From Burkholderiaceae bacterium (lineage in GTDB: Bacteria; Pseudomonadota; Gammaproteobacteria; Burkholderiales; Burkholderiaceae_C): 64,000 nt of DNA. Of the stretch, positions 36,090 through 45,046 are shown piece by piece. The notes beneath the pieces are model-generated. The model was not told the origin of the DNA and made no database searches. It was given only the letters and a program-made list of their open reading frames with translations. Position numbers and translations under genes: made by a program. The stretch is taken from positions 186,001 through 250,000 of the forward strand of contig JADMJJ010000002.1 in the NCBI GenBank assembly GCA_018780645.1. Reading direction: 5' to 3'. The stretch's first letter is position 1. Each line of letters begins with the position of its first letter.

Positions 36090-37241
36090 ATGATGATGAA
36101 GACGAAACAGATTTGTGCGATGGCCCTGGCCGTCTGTGCCGCCCTCGGAGGCAGCGCCAACGCAGCCGAACCATCAACGGTCACGACGCCGGCCACCCAG
36201 CCGGGCCAGGCCGTCGGTCTGGAGGCCCTGCTCAGGGCCGGCATCGGGGGCGGCAAGGTTCCGGCCATGGGTGCGGTGTTGATACGACGGGGGCAGGTGA
36301 CGGAACGTGCGGTCGTCGGCCTGCGCGCCAAGGGCGGGAGCGATCCGGTCCAGCCCGGCGATGTCTGGCACCTCGGCTCCAATGGCAAGGCGATGACGGC
36401 CACCATGGTGGCGCGGCTGGTGGAGCGAGGGCTGCTGTCCTGGGACGCGCCGCTGAGCCAACTGCTGCCCGAGCTGGCCGCCGACATGCAGGCCGCCTAC
36501 CGCGACGTGACGCTGCGTGATCTGTTGGCCCACCAGGCCGGCATGCAGGCGAACATCGACGAGTCCTGGGTGGCGGTCTTCCATCAAGACAAGCGCCCCT
36601 TGCATGAGCAGCGCCTGGCCTACGCCCGAATCGCGCTCGCACAGACGCCCGCCTATGCCCGCGGCACGGCCGATGGCTATTCCAACAACGGGGTGCTGAT
36701 CGCGGGCCTGATCGCCGAGCGCGCCAGCGGCCTTTCCTATGAGACCTTGATGCGGCATGAAGTGTTCGAGCCGCTGGGGCTGCGCAGCGCGGGCTTCGGT
36801 GCCACCCGCAGGGGTCAGCCCCTGGGCCACAAAGCGGGCGAACCGGTCGAAGGCAGGGAGGCCGACAACCCGGCGGTGATCGCTCCGGCCGGCGGCATTC
36901 ACATGTCGCTCGACGACTGGGCCGGCTTCGCCATCGACCAGATGGCCGGCGAGCAGGGCCGCGGCAAACTGCTGCAGACCGCGAACTATCGTCTGCTGCA
37001 CCAAGCGGTGCGCGAGGGTGGCAGGTTCGCACTCGGCTGGCGCCTGCAAAACAGCATGGCCGGCGTCAGCGCCAGGCATCTCGCCCACACCGGCAGCAAC
37101 GAGGCCTGGTTCGCCCTCATCGTGCTGCGCCCGGACAGCGAGGATGCCGTGCTGGTGAGCAGCAACGCCGCTGAGGACGTCAAGGCCGACCAGGCGGTTC
37201 GTGAGGTGGCCACCCGGATCCTCAGGGCGATTGCGCCCTGA
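36090..37241 (+). CDS. Class C beta-lactamase-like serine hydrolase, exported
   Basis: 383 residues from the ATG at 36090. A signal peptide (ALAVCAALGGSANA) is followed by the serine-hydrolase domain. The active-site SxxK is Ser97-Asn-Gly-Lys100 (HLGSNGKAM), the YxN is YSNNG, and HTG replaces the KTG triad. These mark the esterase/peptidase-like relatives of AmpC more than true beta-lactamases. Resistance cannot be claimed from sequence. It is a single gene; an upstream in-frame extension to 35988 lacks signal features and is rejected. Confidence 0.9.
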   Translation: MMMKTKQICAMALAVCAALGGSANAAEPSTVTTPATQPGQAVGLEALLRAGIGGGKVPAMGAVLIRRGQVTERAVVGLRAKGGSDPVQPGDVWHLGSNGKAMTATMVARLVERGLLSWDAPLSQLLPELAADMQAAYRDVTLRDLLAHQAGMQANIDESWVAVFHQDKRPLHEQRLAYARIALAQTPAYARGTADGYSNNGVLIAGLIAERASGLSYETLMRHEVFEPLGLRSAGFGATRRGQPLGHKAGEPVEGREADNPAVIAPAGGIHMSLDDWAGFAIDQMAGEQGRGKLLQTANYRLLHQAVREGGRFALGWRLQNSMAGVSARHLAHTGSNEAWFALIVLRPDSEDAVLVSSNAAEDVKADQAVREVATRILRAIAP

Positions 37242-37341
37242 GCCCCCCGCAAGCTATTAGCGAAGGGGCAAGCGCCAATTGCCCGGGGCGGCGGCTCACA
37301 GTATGGTCCGCCAGCCTCCACTGACAGCAGGATCCCTTGTC

Positions 37342-40173
37342 ATGCGTTTCAAACTCCTGGCCCTCGCCGCCGTCTGCGCCGGTCTCGGCAGCCTATCCCC
37401 CTTGCCCGCGCTCGCGGCCGGCCCGCTGCAGGGTGCCGTCGTGTCCGACGGCAGCAGCCTGTCGGTACGGCATGAGAAGCTGAAGCTGGCCAATGGCTTC
37501 GAGGTGATCTTGATCGAGGACCACCGCCTGCCCCTGGTGGCCTTCAATCTGTGGGTGCATGCCGGGCCGCGCAACGAGGCCAGGGGCCAGACCGGCTTTG
37601 CCCATCTGTTCGAGCACCTGATGTTCGCCGGCACCAAGCACATCCCGCGTGGAGCAGCCGACCGGATCGTCGATGCGGCCGGCGGCACCGACTCCAACGG
37701 CTCGACCAATTTCGACCGCACCAACTACTACTTCACCCTGCCCGCGAACCAGCTGGAACTGGGCCTGTGGATCAAGTCCGACATGCTGGGCTACATGATC
37801 GACGAGGTCGACTCGGTGGCCCTGGCCAATCAGCAGGACGTAGTGCGCAACGAGCGCCGCCAGTCGGTCGAGAACCGGCCCTATGGTGTTGTCGAGGAGG
37901 CGATCTACCAGGCCCTGTTCCCCGAGGGCCACCCCTACCGGGCGGTCGTGATCGGCTCCCATGCCGACATCCAGTCCATTCAGCTGGCCGATGTGAAGGC
38001 CTTCGCACGCAGCTACTACCGGCCCAACAACGCCACCCTGGTGCTGGCCGGCGACTTCAAGGCCGCCGACGCCAAGCGCCTGGTGCAGAAGTACTTCGGC
38101 ACGCTGCAGGCCGGCGAGCCGGTGCCGCCGGTGGTCGTGGCCCAGCCCCGCCTCACCGCCGAACGGCGCGTGCAGGTCACCGACCGCGTCGAGCTGCCGC
38201 GCCTGACGCTGGCCTGGCACACGCCGGCCATGTACCAGAGCGGCGACGCCGACCTCGACGTGGTCTCGCACATCCTCGGCGGCGGCAAGGCCAGCCGCCT
38301 GTACAAGAAGCTGGTCTACGAACGCCAGCTGGCGCAGAGCGTGCAGGTCTCGCAGGACTCGGCGTCGCTGGGGTCGGTGTTCGGCATCGAGGTGCTGGCG
38401 CGGCCCGGCAAGTCGCTGGACGAGATCGAGGCGCTGATCGACGCCGAGCTGACGGAGCTGACCACCCGGCCGCCCTCGGCCGAAGAGCTGCAGCGCGCCC
38501 GCACCACCATCCAGACCCAGCTGTTCGCACGCATGGAGAAGATGGGCACGCTGGCGGATCTGATCAACCACTACAACCAGATGGCCGGCGACCCCGACTT
38601 CATCGGCAAGGACCTGGCCCGCTACCAGGCGGTGACGCCGGAGACGGTGCGCGCCGCTGCGGCCAACTACCTGCGCAAGAACGCCCGCGTGGTGGTGCAG
38701 GCCACACCCGGCCCCAAGGTACTGGCGGCCGAGGTGCCCACTCCCCCGGCGCCCACAGCGGCCGCCAAAGGCGAGCGCGAGGCATTGAATGCCAACGAGC
38801 CCTGGCGCAAGCAGCAACCCAAGCCGGGCAAGGCGCCGGCCCTGAGCCTGCCGGCCGGCAAGCGCTTCACGCTGGCCAATGGCTTGACGGTGGTCCACGT
38901 CGCCAAACCGGGCCTGCCCCTGGTCAGCGCGGCACTGGTGCTGCGCGCCGGCCAGATGAACAACCCCGCCGACCAGCCCGGCCTGGCCGGCTTTACCGCC
39001 GCCATGCTGCAAGAGGGCAGCAAGACGCGCAGCGCCCAGCAACTGGCCGACCAGCTGGCCAATCTGGGCGCCAGCCTGCAGGCCACCGCAGGCCGCGAGG
39101 ACACTCGCATCGAGCTCAGCAGCCTGAAGGCCAACTTCGGTCAAGGCCTGACCCTGCTGGCCGATGTGGCGCTGAATCCGGCCTTCAGCCCCACCGAGGT
39201 CGAGCGTCAGCGCAGCGCCCGCCTGGCCGCACTGGCCCAACAGCGCGCCGATGCACCGACTGTCGCTTCCTTGGTGGCCAATCGCGCCATCCACGGCGAG
39301 GGCCACCCGCTGGCCATGCCGGCCCTGGGCGACGAGGCCAGCATCAAGGCCACCGACAGCGCCGCGCTGAGCCGCTTCTGGCAGAGCCAGTACCGCCCGG
39401 ACCAGGCCGCCCTGGTGGTGGCCGGCGACATCACCGAAGCCGAGCTGAGGACGCTGGCGGAACAACTCTTCGGCGCCTGGCAACGCCCCGCCGCAGCGGC
39501 CGCCGTGCAGGCCGCACCGCCGGCCCGCAGCACCAAGGCCCGTGTGGTGCTGGTGGACAAGCCCGGCGCGCCGCAGACCGCGCTGGCCGTGGTCTCGGCC
39601 GGCCCGCTGGCCTCGCATCCCGAGGCAGCCTCGATCAAGGTCATGAACGCGGCCCTCGGCGGCCTGTTCACCTCGCGCATCAACACCCAGCTGCGCGAGG
39701 TCAAGGGCTATACCTATGGCGTCTACTCGGCCTATGCGATGGGTCGCAGCAGCGGCCAGTTCGGCATCTACGGCAGCGTACGCACCGAGGTCACCGGCCC
39801 GGCGCTCAGCGACATGTTCACCGAGATAGCCGGCCTGCGCGCCAAGCCCATGGGCGCGACCGAACTGAGCCGCGTGCGCAATGCCCAGCTGCTGTCGCTG
39901 CCCGGCCTGTTCGACACCAACCGCATCGTCGTCTCCAGCTATGCCAGCGACTGGGCCCTAGGCCTGCCCGCCGATCACATCGTCAAGCTGCCCGGCCAGT
40001 ACGCCGCCGTCACCGCCGCCAGCGCCTTCAAGGCAGCCCAGCAACAGGTCAAACCGGCCGAGCTGATCGTCGTCGCCGTCGGCGACAAGGCCAAGGTGCT
40101 GCCGCAGCTGGAGGCACTGGGGCGGGGGCCGCTGGAGACCAGGGATGATGAGGGCAAGCTGATTGGGCCCTGA
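37342..40173 (+). CDS. M16 family zinc metallopeptidase, double-domain, exported
   Basis: 943 residues from the ATG at 37342. A signal peptide ends near ALPALAAG. The first M16 unit carries the inverted zinc motif HxxEH as His88-Leu-Phe-Glu91-His92 (FAHLFEHLMFAGT), with a downstream acidic ligand. The second unit (from GKRFTLANGLTVVHVA) lacks HxxEH and is probably the non-catalytic half. This is the pitrilysin/insulinase-like periplasmic double form. It may degrade peptides in the periplasm. A single gene with its own upstream region. Confidence 0.94.
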   Translation: MRFKLLALAAVCAGLGSLSPLPALAAGPLQGAVVSDGSSLSVRHEKLKLANGFEVILIEDHRLPLVAFNLWVHAGPRNEARGQTGFAHLFEHLMFAGTKHIPRGAADRIVDAAGGTDSNGSTNFDRTNYYFTLPANQLELGLWIKSDMLGYMIDEVDSVALANQQDVVRNERRQSVENRPYGVVEEAIYQALFPEGHPYRAVVIGSHADIQSIQLADVKAFARSYYRPNNATLVLAGDFKAADAKRLVQKYFGTLQAGEPVPPVVVAQPRLTAERRVQVTDRVELPRLTLAWHTPAMYQSGDADLDVVSHILGGGKASRLYKKLVYERQLAQSVQVSQDSASLGSVFGIEVLARPGKSLDEIEALIDAELTELTTRPPSAEELQRARTTIQTQLFARMEKMGTLADLINHYNQMAGDPDFIGKDLARYQAVTPETVRAAAANYLRKNARVVVQATPGPKVLAAEVPTPPAPTAAAKGEREALNANEPWRKQQPKPGKAPALSLPAGKRFTLANGLTVVHVAKPGLPLVSAALVLRAGQMNNPADQPGLAGFTAAMLQEGSKTRSAQQLADQLANLGASLQATAGREDTRIELSSLKANFGQGLTLLADVALNPAFSPTEVERQRSARLAALAQQRADAPTVASLVANRAIHGEGHPLAMPALGDEASIKATDSAALSRFWQSQYRPDQAALVVAGDITEAELRTLAEQLFGAWQRPAAAAAVQAAPPARSTKARVVLVDKPGAPQTALAVVSAGPLASHPEAASIKVMNAALGGLFTSRINTQLREVKGYTYGVYSAYAMGRSSGQFGIYGSVRTEVTGPALSDMFTEIAGLRAKPMGATELSRVRNAQLLSLPGLFDTNRIVVSSYASDWALGLPADHIVKLPGQYAAVTAASAFKAAQQQVKPAELIVVAVGDKAKVLPQLEALGRGPLETRDDEGKLIGP

Positions 40174-40203
40174 ACCCATCAGGCTGGCAGCTCGGGAGGC
40201 GTT

Positions 40204-41334
40204 CTGAAGATTCTGGTGCTCGGCGGCTACGGCAACTTCGGTGCGCGCATTGCCCGTGCGTTGAGCGCCGACCCTGCCATCGAGCTGCTCATCGGCGGCC
40301 GCGATGCAGCCCGTGCGGAGGCCCTGGCTACGCGGCTGGCGCACGGTGCGTGCGGCCTGCACATCGATGCCGGTCGGCCCGACCTGGCCGATCAACTGCG
40401 CGCGCAGAGAGTGAGTCTGGTCGTTCACGCGGCGGGCCCATTCCAGGGCCTGGACTACGCCGTGGCTCACGCCGCAGCAGCTGCGAACGCGCACTACATC
40501 GATCTGGCCGACGGCCGCCGCTTCGTCTGCGACTTTTCCGCTGCGCTGGACACCTCGTTCCGCGCGGCCGACCGCAGCGCGATCAGCGGCGCCAGCACGG
40601 TACCCGCACTGTCCTCTGCCGTGGTCGACGCACTCTGCGTTGGCTGGCCAGAGATTCGCAGCATAGACATCTGCATCGCCCCGGCGCAGACCGCACCGCG
40701 CGGCGAAGCCACCTTGGCCGCCGTGCTCAGCTATTGCGGGGCGCCGCTGCGGGTCTGGCTGGACGGCCGCTGGCAGTTGCGTCATGGCTGGGCCCAACCC
40801 GAACGCGTGTTGTTTGCACGCTTGCGCCCAAGGCTCGGGTCGCTTTGCGACATTCCCGATCTGGAGCTGTTTCCCGCGCTCTATGCCGGAGTTCAGACGG
40901 TCATGTTCCGCGCCGCGCTCGAGGTCGGTATTGCGCAGCGCGGCATGGCCACACTGGCCGGCCTGCGGCGGATCGGCCTGCTGCGGCGCCCGCAGGCACT
41001 GGCGCGTCACCTGAACGCCTCGGCCCGCTGGCTGGACGGGCTGGGATCATCGTTGGGCGGCATGGTGGTGCGCGTGCAGGGCCTGGACGCGCGGGGCCTT
41101 GAAGCCAGCCGGGCCTGGCATATCGCCGCCGACAATGACCGTGGCCCCGAGATCCCCTGCATGGCCGCCATTCTGCTGGCGCGCCGACTGGCGCGCGGTG
41201 AGTCGTTACCGACAGGGGCGCATCCTTGCACGGGCCTCCTTTCGCTCGGCGACTTTGAACCCGAGTTCGCACGCTGGGGCATGTTGACCGATGTGCTTGA
41301 AGAAGGTGGTGGCGATGGCACACGGCCGACTTGA
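40204..41334 (+). CDS. Saccharopine dehydrogenase-like NAD(P)-binding protein
   Basis: 376 residues if translation starts at the CTG of 40204 (giving MKILVLGGYGNFGARI), or 372 from a GTG at 40216; no ATG is available upstream. GGYGNFG is the dinucleotide-binding loop, and VVHAAGPFQGLDY and LADGRRFV are typical of saccharopine-dehydrogenase-like reductases. A GGGAGG ribosome-binding-like sequence is at 40195-40200. It is the first of four tightly packed genes. Substrate unknown; a role in lysine metabolism is not implied. Confidence 0.85.
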   Translation: MKILVLGGYGNFGARIARALSADPAIELLIGGRDAARAEALATRLAHGACGLHIDAGRPDLADQLRAQRVSLVVHAAGPFQGLDYAVAHAAAAANAHYIDLADGRRFVCDFSAALDTSFRAADRSAISGASTVPALSSAVVDALCVGWPEIRSIDICIAPAQTAPRGEATLAAVLSYCGAPLRVWLDGRWQLRHGWAQPERVLFARLRPRLGSLCDIPDLELFPALYAGVQTVMFRAALEVGIAQRGMATLAGLRRIGLLRRPQALARHLNASARWLDGLGSSLGGMVVRVQGLDARGLEASRAWHIAADNDRGPEIPCMAAILLARRLARGESLPTGAHPCTGLLSLGDFEPEFARWGMLTDVLEEGGGDGTRPT

Positions 41335-41806
41335 GTTCGTGATGCCCGCTTCTGCGGCGGTGGCCTTCGATGCCTTCCACTATCACCATTGGCGCCTGCG
41401 CTGGGATTCGCTGGTGGCCGTGACCGAAGTCCAGGGCGGCGCGCCCTGTCCCTATGTCGGTGCAGTGACGGAAAGCAGTGGCGCCGGCTGGTTGCGCGGG
41501 CTGGCGATGCGCACGCGCTTTGTTTCATTCGATCGGCCCCACCGGGCCGCAGCGAGCATGATAGGCCGTTCGTTTCCGTTCACACGTTGGGCCGCATCAA
41601 TGCAACATCGGCCCATCGATGCCCAGAACTCAATCTTGATATACACCTACACCTTCGAGGCAGGGCCGCGCGCACTTCGCTGCCTGATCGAGCCCGTCGT
41701 CCGCTTGGTCTTCGATCGGCAGACCCGGCGGCGCTTCGAGCGCATGAGCCGATTCCTGACCAGGCATGCCGATGAGTTGAGCGCCTGGCAGGAGCTTACC
41801 CAATGA
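41315..41806 (+). CDS. SRPBCC family protein (START-like ligand-binding fold)
   Basis: 163 residues from the ATG at 41315, preceded by AAGGTGG. Its 5' end overlaps the previous gene by 20 bp. MAHGRLEFVMPASAAVAFDAFHYHHWRLRWD is the opening strand-helix-helix of polyketide-cyclase/START-like proteins, which bind hydrophobic ligands. No catalytic motif is seen. It is coupled to the DoxX-like gene by an ATGA overlap. Confidence 0.75.
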   Translation: MAHGRLEFVMPASAAVAFDAFHYHHWRLRWDSLVAVTEVQGGAPCPYVGAVTESSGAGWLRGLAMRTRFVSFDRPHRAAASMIGRSFPFTRWAASMQHRPIDAQNSILIYTYTFEAGPRALRCLIEPVVRLVFDRQTRRRFERMSRFLTRHADELSAWQELTQ

Positions 41807-42189
41807 CAGGAGCGGACATGCGCCTCGAAGCGCGGGACGTCAAACTGTTGCGCTACTGCATGGTCTTCGTCTGGCTCGCCACCAGCCTGGTCAGTGTCAT
41901 CGAGTGGCATGGGCAGAGCGCCGAGTTGCTGCGTGCGGCCGGGATGCAACAGCCGGCGTTGATGGACACCCTGATACTGGGTGGTGCCGTCGTCGATGCG
42001 CTGCTGGGTCTGGCGCTGTGGCTCAAGCCATCACGGCGCGTCTATCTGATGGCCCTGTTCATGATGGTTGCGATGACTATGCTGGCCAGCCTGCTTCGAC
42101 CTGACCTGTGGCTGCACCCACTTGGCCCGCTGACGAAGAACGTTGCGTTGGCCGGACTGCTTTGGGTATTGGCAGTACGCGCGCGATGA
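41803..42189 (+). CDS. DoxX-like small membrane protein
   Basis: 128 residues with four transmembrane helices (about 17-33, 52-72, 80-96 and 105-124). LLRYCMVFVWLATSLVSVIEWHG and the TLILGGAVVDALLGLALWLKP segment fit the DoxX-like family. Such proteins often act with oxidoreductases in quinone- or redox-linked membrane complexes. Overlaps of 4 bp on both sides tie it into the operon with the saccharopine-dehydrogenase-like gene. Confidence 0.8.
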   Translation: MTGADMRLEARDVKLLRYCMVFVWLATSLVSVIEWHGQSAELLRAAGMQQPALMDTLILGGAVVDALLGLALWLKPSRRVYLMALFMMVAMTMLASLLRPDLWLHPLGPLTKNVALAGLLWVLAVRAR

Positions 42190-42653
42190 ACAGCTATCTG
42201 ACAGTCAAGTGGCTGCACATCATGTCCAGCGTGCTGCTGGTGGGCACCGGTCTGGGTTCGGCCTTCTACCTGTTCTTTGCCAATCGCAGCGGCGATATCA
42301 GCACGCAGGCCCACGTGGCGCGGCTCGCGGTGCGCGCCGACTGGTGGTTCACCACGCCGACGGTCATCTTTCAGCCGATCAGCGGATTGCTGCTGGCTCA
42401 CTGGGCTGGCTGGCCGCTGACGACCCCCTGGTTGCTGGTCTCGTTGCTGCTGTACGGGCTGGCGGGCCTGTGCTGGCTGCCGGTGGTGTGGTTGCAGCTG
42501 CGCATGGCCGCCATGGCGCGCCAGGCACAGCTGCTGCACACCGAGTTGCCACCGCTCTACTGGCGCTATGCACGGTACTGGGAGTGGTTGGGCTACCCGG
42601 CCTTCGCGGCCATGCTGGCCATCTTCTTTCTCATGGTTGTGAAGCCGGGATAG
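42186..42653 (+). CDS. DUF2269 family membrane protein
   Basis: 155 residues from the ATG at 42186. Four transmembrane helices; KWLHIMSSVLLVGTGLGSAFYLF at the start carries the His of the DUF2269 family, and WWFTTPTVIFQPISGLLLAHWAGW follows. DUF2269 proteins are small integral membrane proteins of unknown function that may bind haem. This is the last gene of the four-gene operon. Confidence 0.85.
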   Translation: MNSYLTVKWLHIMSSVLLVGTGLGSAFYLFFANRSGDISTQAHVARLAVRADWWFTTPTVIFQPISGLLLAHWAGWPLTTPWLLVSLLLYGLAGLCWLPVVWLQLRMAAMARQAQLLHTELPPLYWRYARYWEWLGYPAFAAMLAIFFLMVVKPG

Positions 42654-43160
42654 CCCGGAGATTTCAGCACCGGCATCAATGGCGTTCAATCCGACGAACA
42701 GGGGTTGGATTTACTCATGGCTCGACTCCGTGCCAACCTTCAAAACACCTGCAGCCCGTCCTCCGGATTCAACAGCGCGGCGCTGCAAGCCCCGCGGATA
42801 CACTCTGCGGCATCGTGAGGGTCGAGTCGCCCGGGATCAAAAGGCCACCCCGCCTGGAAATCGAACCCGCATGATTACACCGTCGACGCTTGAGCTTGTC
42901 GGCGGTTGTTACTGCGGCGCCGAGCTCCCGATGGAAGGCCGGGGCAAGTTCAGGCGCCATGTGATGCTCAGGCCGGAAGTGGAGATCGATGCGGTGGCCT
43001 TGAAAGCGCTCGTCGCCATGGCCTCCGCTGACGTGCAGGCACGGTTGCCAATGGAGCAGCGCATCAAGGGCCATGAACAGGTGCGGTGACAGCTTGGCGA
43101 ACCTTGGTGCGGTCCCTGCACAAAGGACGTTGGCATAACAAGTAGGAGTCGCACAGCAGC
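42654..43160. other. 507-bp region without a credible gene
   Basis: An open plus-strand frame crosses 42679-43089, but its composition is uneven and only pieces look protein-like: LVGGCYCGAELP near 42900, similar to the zinc motif that opens GFA proteins, and a helical end before the TGA at 43087. I read it as possible remnants, not a gene. A GAAATCGAACCC stretch near 42857 resembles the reverse of a tRNA T-arm but no tRNA folds around it. Confidence 0.4.
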
Positions 43161-43631
43161 ATGATTTCCTTCATCGTCGATGGGCACAAGTTTCAGTTGC
43201 GGGCAGCGGCGGTCATAGTTCATGACGGTTCGGTCCTTCTGCACCGAACCGAGTTCGATCCGTTCTGGGCGCTTCCGGGCGGCCGGGTCGAGCCAGGCGA
43301 AGGTGCGGCCGCAACCGTAGCCAGAGAGATGCAGGAGGAGATCGGGCAAGACGTGGTTTGCGAGCGCCTGCTGTATGTCGCCGAGAGTTTCTTCGACTAC
43401 CAGGGGCAGCGACATCATGAGCTCGGCCTGTACTTTCACGCCCACGTCAGATCCGACTCTCCGCTCCTCGCCAAAGACGTTCTGCACTTTGGCATCGAGG
43501 GCAACCAGCGGCTCGAGTTCGCCTGGTTTCCCGTCGCGGACCTGCATCAAGTCGATTTGAAGCCCTCGTTCCTCATCACTGCATTGACGCAGCCGGACTT
43601 GCCGTTCGGCCACTTCACGCAAAGGGAGTGA
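43161..43631 (+). CDS. Nudix hydrolase
   Basis: 156 residues. The Nudix box is complete: GRVEPGEGAAATVAREMQEE continued by IG, fitting G-x5-E-x7-R-E-U-x-E-E-x-G-U. LRAAAVIVHDGSVLLHRTEFDPFWALPGG leads into it. Such enzymes hydrolyse nucleoside diphosphates linked to another group. It starts a run of small genes of mixed type and is 6 bp before the next. Substrate unknown. Confidence 0.93.
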   Translation: MISFIVDGHKFQLRAAAVIVHDGSVLLHRTEFDPFWALPGGRVEPGEGAAATVAREMQEEIGQDVVCERLLYVAESFFDYQGQRHHELGLYFHAHVRSDSPLLAKDVLHFGIEGNQRLEFAWFPVADLHQVDLKPSFLITALTQPDLPFGHFTQRE

Positions 43632-43637
43632 CACACC

Positions 43638-44042
43638 ATGCCCATCCACCCAGACACCCTGTCCTCCCTCGCCGGCCAATACACGCTGGGCATGAGCAGC
43701 ATCCGTGGCCGCCGCGTGCAGCGCCTCTTGAAGCGCGAGTTTGCAGGTGCTGACGAGGTGCTGCTGGTGACGCTGGGCGCTGGCACCACGGCCGTGCTGG
43801 GGCGCTCCACAACAGGGGCGGCCTTCTGCGCCACCGACGGCAGGGGCCGATATGCGGCTGTCTTCCGATGGCTTCATGACTCAACGCGGGCGCTCGAAAC
43901 GCACTTTGATCTGCTGAAGGACTCCTTGCCCGTGTTGGCATCGAGATCCGTATCCCATCCAGCCGGGCCTGGTCCGGTCGGCGGCCAACTTCAAGCAACA
44001 CTGGGCGTCGCAGAATGCCTTCATGCAGATCAGATGAAATAG
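43638..44042 (+). CDS. Hypothetical protein, possibly frameshifted at its 3' end
   Basis: 134 residues, not recognised. It has an N-terminal helix-rich part (SSIRGRRVQRLLKREFAGADEV) and a beta segment (VLLVTLGAGTTAVLGRSTTG). Around 43900-43925 the frame may switch, because the next frame downstream gives PIQPGLVRSAANFKQHWASQ up to a TGA at 44036-44038, which looks more like real protein than the annotated tail. It follows the Nudix gene by 6 bp. Function unknown. Confidence 0.45.
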   Translation: MPIHPDTLSSLAGQYTLGMSSIRGRRVQRLLKREFAGADEVLLVTLGAGTTAVLGRSTTGAAFCATDGRGRYAAVFRWLHDSTRALETHFDLLKDSLPVLASRSVSHPAGPGPVGGQLQATLGVAECLHADQMK

Positions 44043-44155
44043 TCACACCCGCGTGTCGAATCTCGGTGCCATCAATCGTCGTTGAGATGGAATCATTCAC
44101 CCAACTGACGGCGCATGTCCTGCACACAGCGACGCCGATCGAAAGGAGTCAACAC

Positions 44156-44365
44156 ATGTCAACCGGAGAAACGGTCAAAGGCCCGGCTTCCTACTTTCCC
44201 TCCATCGAGAAGAAGTACGGCAAGCCCATCGCCCACTGGATGGACGTGCTCAAGCAAACGGGCCCGCTCAAGCATATGGAGCTTGTCAGCCTTCTCAAGA
44301 CTGAGCATCAGATGGGCCATGGCCACGCCAATGCCCTGGTCGCCTGGTTCAAGGCCAGGGCCTAG
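44156..44365 (+). CDS. DUF4287 domain protein
   Basis: 69 residues from the ATG at 44156, with a strong ribosome-binding site GAAAGGAG eight bases before it. GPASYFPSIEKKYGKPIAHW and TEHQMGHGHANALVAWF are diagnostic of the small DUF4287 domain. Such proteins are often paired with DUF5655/DUF1801-type partners; none is seen here. Function unknown; probably cytoplasmic. Confidence 0.88.
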   Translation: MSTGETVKGPASYFPSIEKKYGKPIAHWMDVLKQTGPLKHMELVSLLKTEHQMGHGHANALVAWFKARA

Positions 44366-44401
44366 CCCCTGCATCGATGCGGCCCTCACCAGAGAATCAT
44401 C

Positions 44402-45037
44402 ATGGCACTTTCACCCAGATTCTTCTCGCTGCTGTTCGCGGCCACATGCCCCGTCTTCGCCATCGCGCAAGACAGCCGGTCAGCGGGCCAAGCGGCGCCC
44501 GCCAAGTCTGCACTGCTGGTGGTGGATGCCCAGGTGGGCGTCGTTTCCGGTATCTGGGAATCAAAGCGCGTGGTCGCCAATATCGAGACGATCGTGAGCC
44601 GGGCCAGAGCCGCCGGCGTGCCGGTGATCTGGGTCCAGCATGCCGACGACGATGAGCTGAAGTACGGCTCCGAGAGCTGGAAGCTCGCCCCGAACTTCGT
44701 CCCGGCGGCTGCGGAGGTGGTCATCCACAAGAAGTACAACTCCTCGTTCGCGAACACGGACCTGGATCAGCGGCTGAAGGCCCTCGGCGTTTCCCGGATC
44801 GTCCTGGCCGGCGCATCGACCAACTGGTGTATCCGCGCGACCGCCTATGCCGCCGTGGAACGGGGCTACGACCTGGCGCTGGTCAGCGACGCGCATTCGA
44901 CCGAGTCCATGAAGCTCCCGGGCGGAGTGTCAGTCGCCGCCGAGGCCAGCGTGGCGGAGCTGAACGCGGTGTTCGAGTGGATCAGCGTTCCCAACGTGCG
45001 CACCGAAGTCAAGAAGGCTGTTGACACCGCTTTCTAG
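44402..45037 (+). CDS. Isochorismatase-family cysteine hydrolase, probably exported
   Basis: 211 residues. The N-terminus MALSPRFFSLLFAATCPVFAIAQ looks like a signal peptide, unusual for this family. The Asp-Lys-Cys triad is visible: Asp42 in LLVVDAQVGV, Lys in HKKYNSSFANTDL, and Cys in GASTNWCIRATAYAA with the preceding cis-peptide region. It would hydrolyse an amide or related bond. It is followed 9 bp later by a RibD-like reductase gene. Confidence 0.9.
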   Translation: MALSPRFFSLLFAATCPVFAIAQDSRSAGQAAPAKSALLVVDAQVGVVSGIWESKRVVANIETIVSRARAAGVPVIWVQHADDDELKYGSESWKLAPNFVPAAAEVVIHKKYNSSFANTDLDQRLKALGVSRIVLAGASTNWCIRATAYAAVERGYDLALVSDAHSTESMKLPGGVSVAAEASVAELNAVFEWISVPNVRTEVKKAVDTAF

Positions 45038-45046
45038 GAGCTTCCG

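Noticed and set aside
36090-37241. AmpC-type antibiotic resistance gene
   Set aside because: The SxxK and YxN motifs are shared with esterases and peptidases; HTG in place of KTG and no adjacent ampR argue against calling it a resistance gene.
42850-42885. tRNA-like sequence (reverse of a T-arm)
   Set aside because: GAAATCGAACCC resembles a reversed TTCGA arm, but the stem does not pair and no acceptor, D or anticodon arm can be built around it.
42895-43089. GFA-like protein starting LVGGCYCGAE
   Set aside because: Only the first Cys-x-Cys motif is present; the later cysteines of the family are missing and there is no proper start. At most a remnant.
43115-43160. attC-like sequence (GTTGGCATAACAAG) before the run of small genes
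   Set aside because: The core half-sites do not match the RYYYAAC/GTTRRRY consensus and no matching site recurs between the following genes, so an integron cassette array is not supported.
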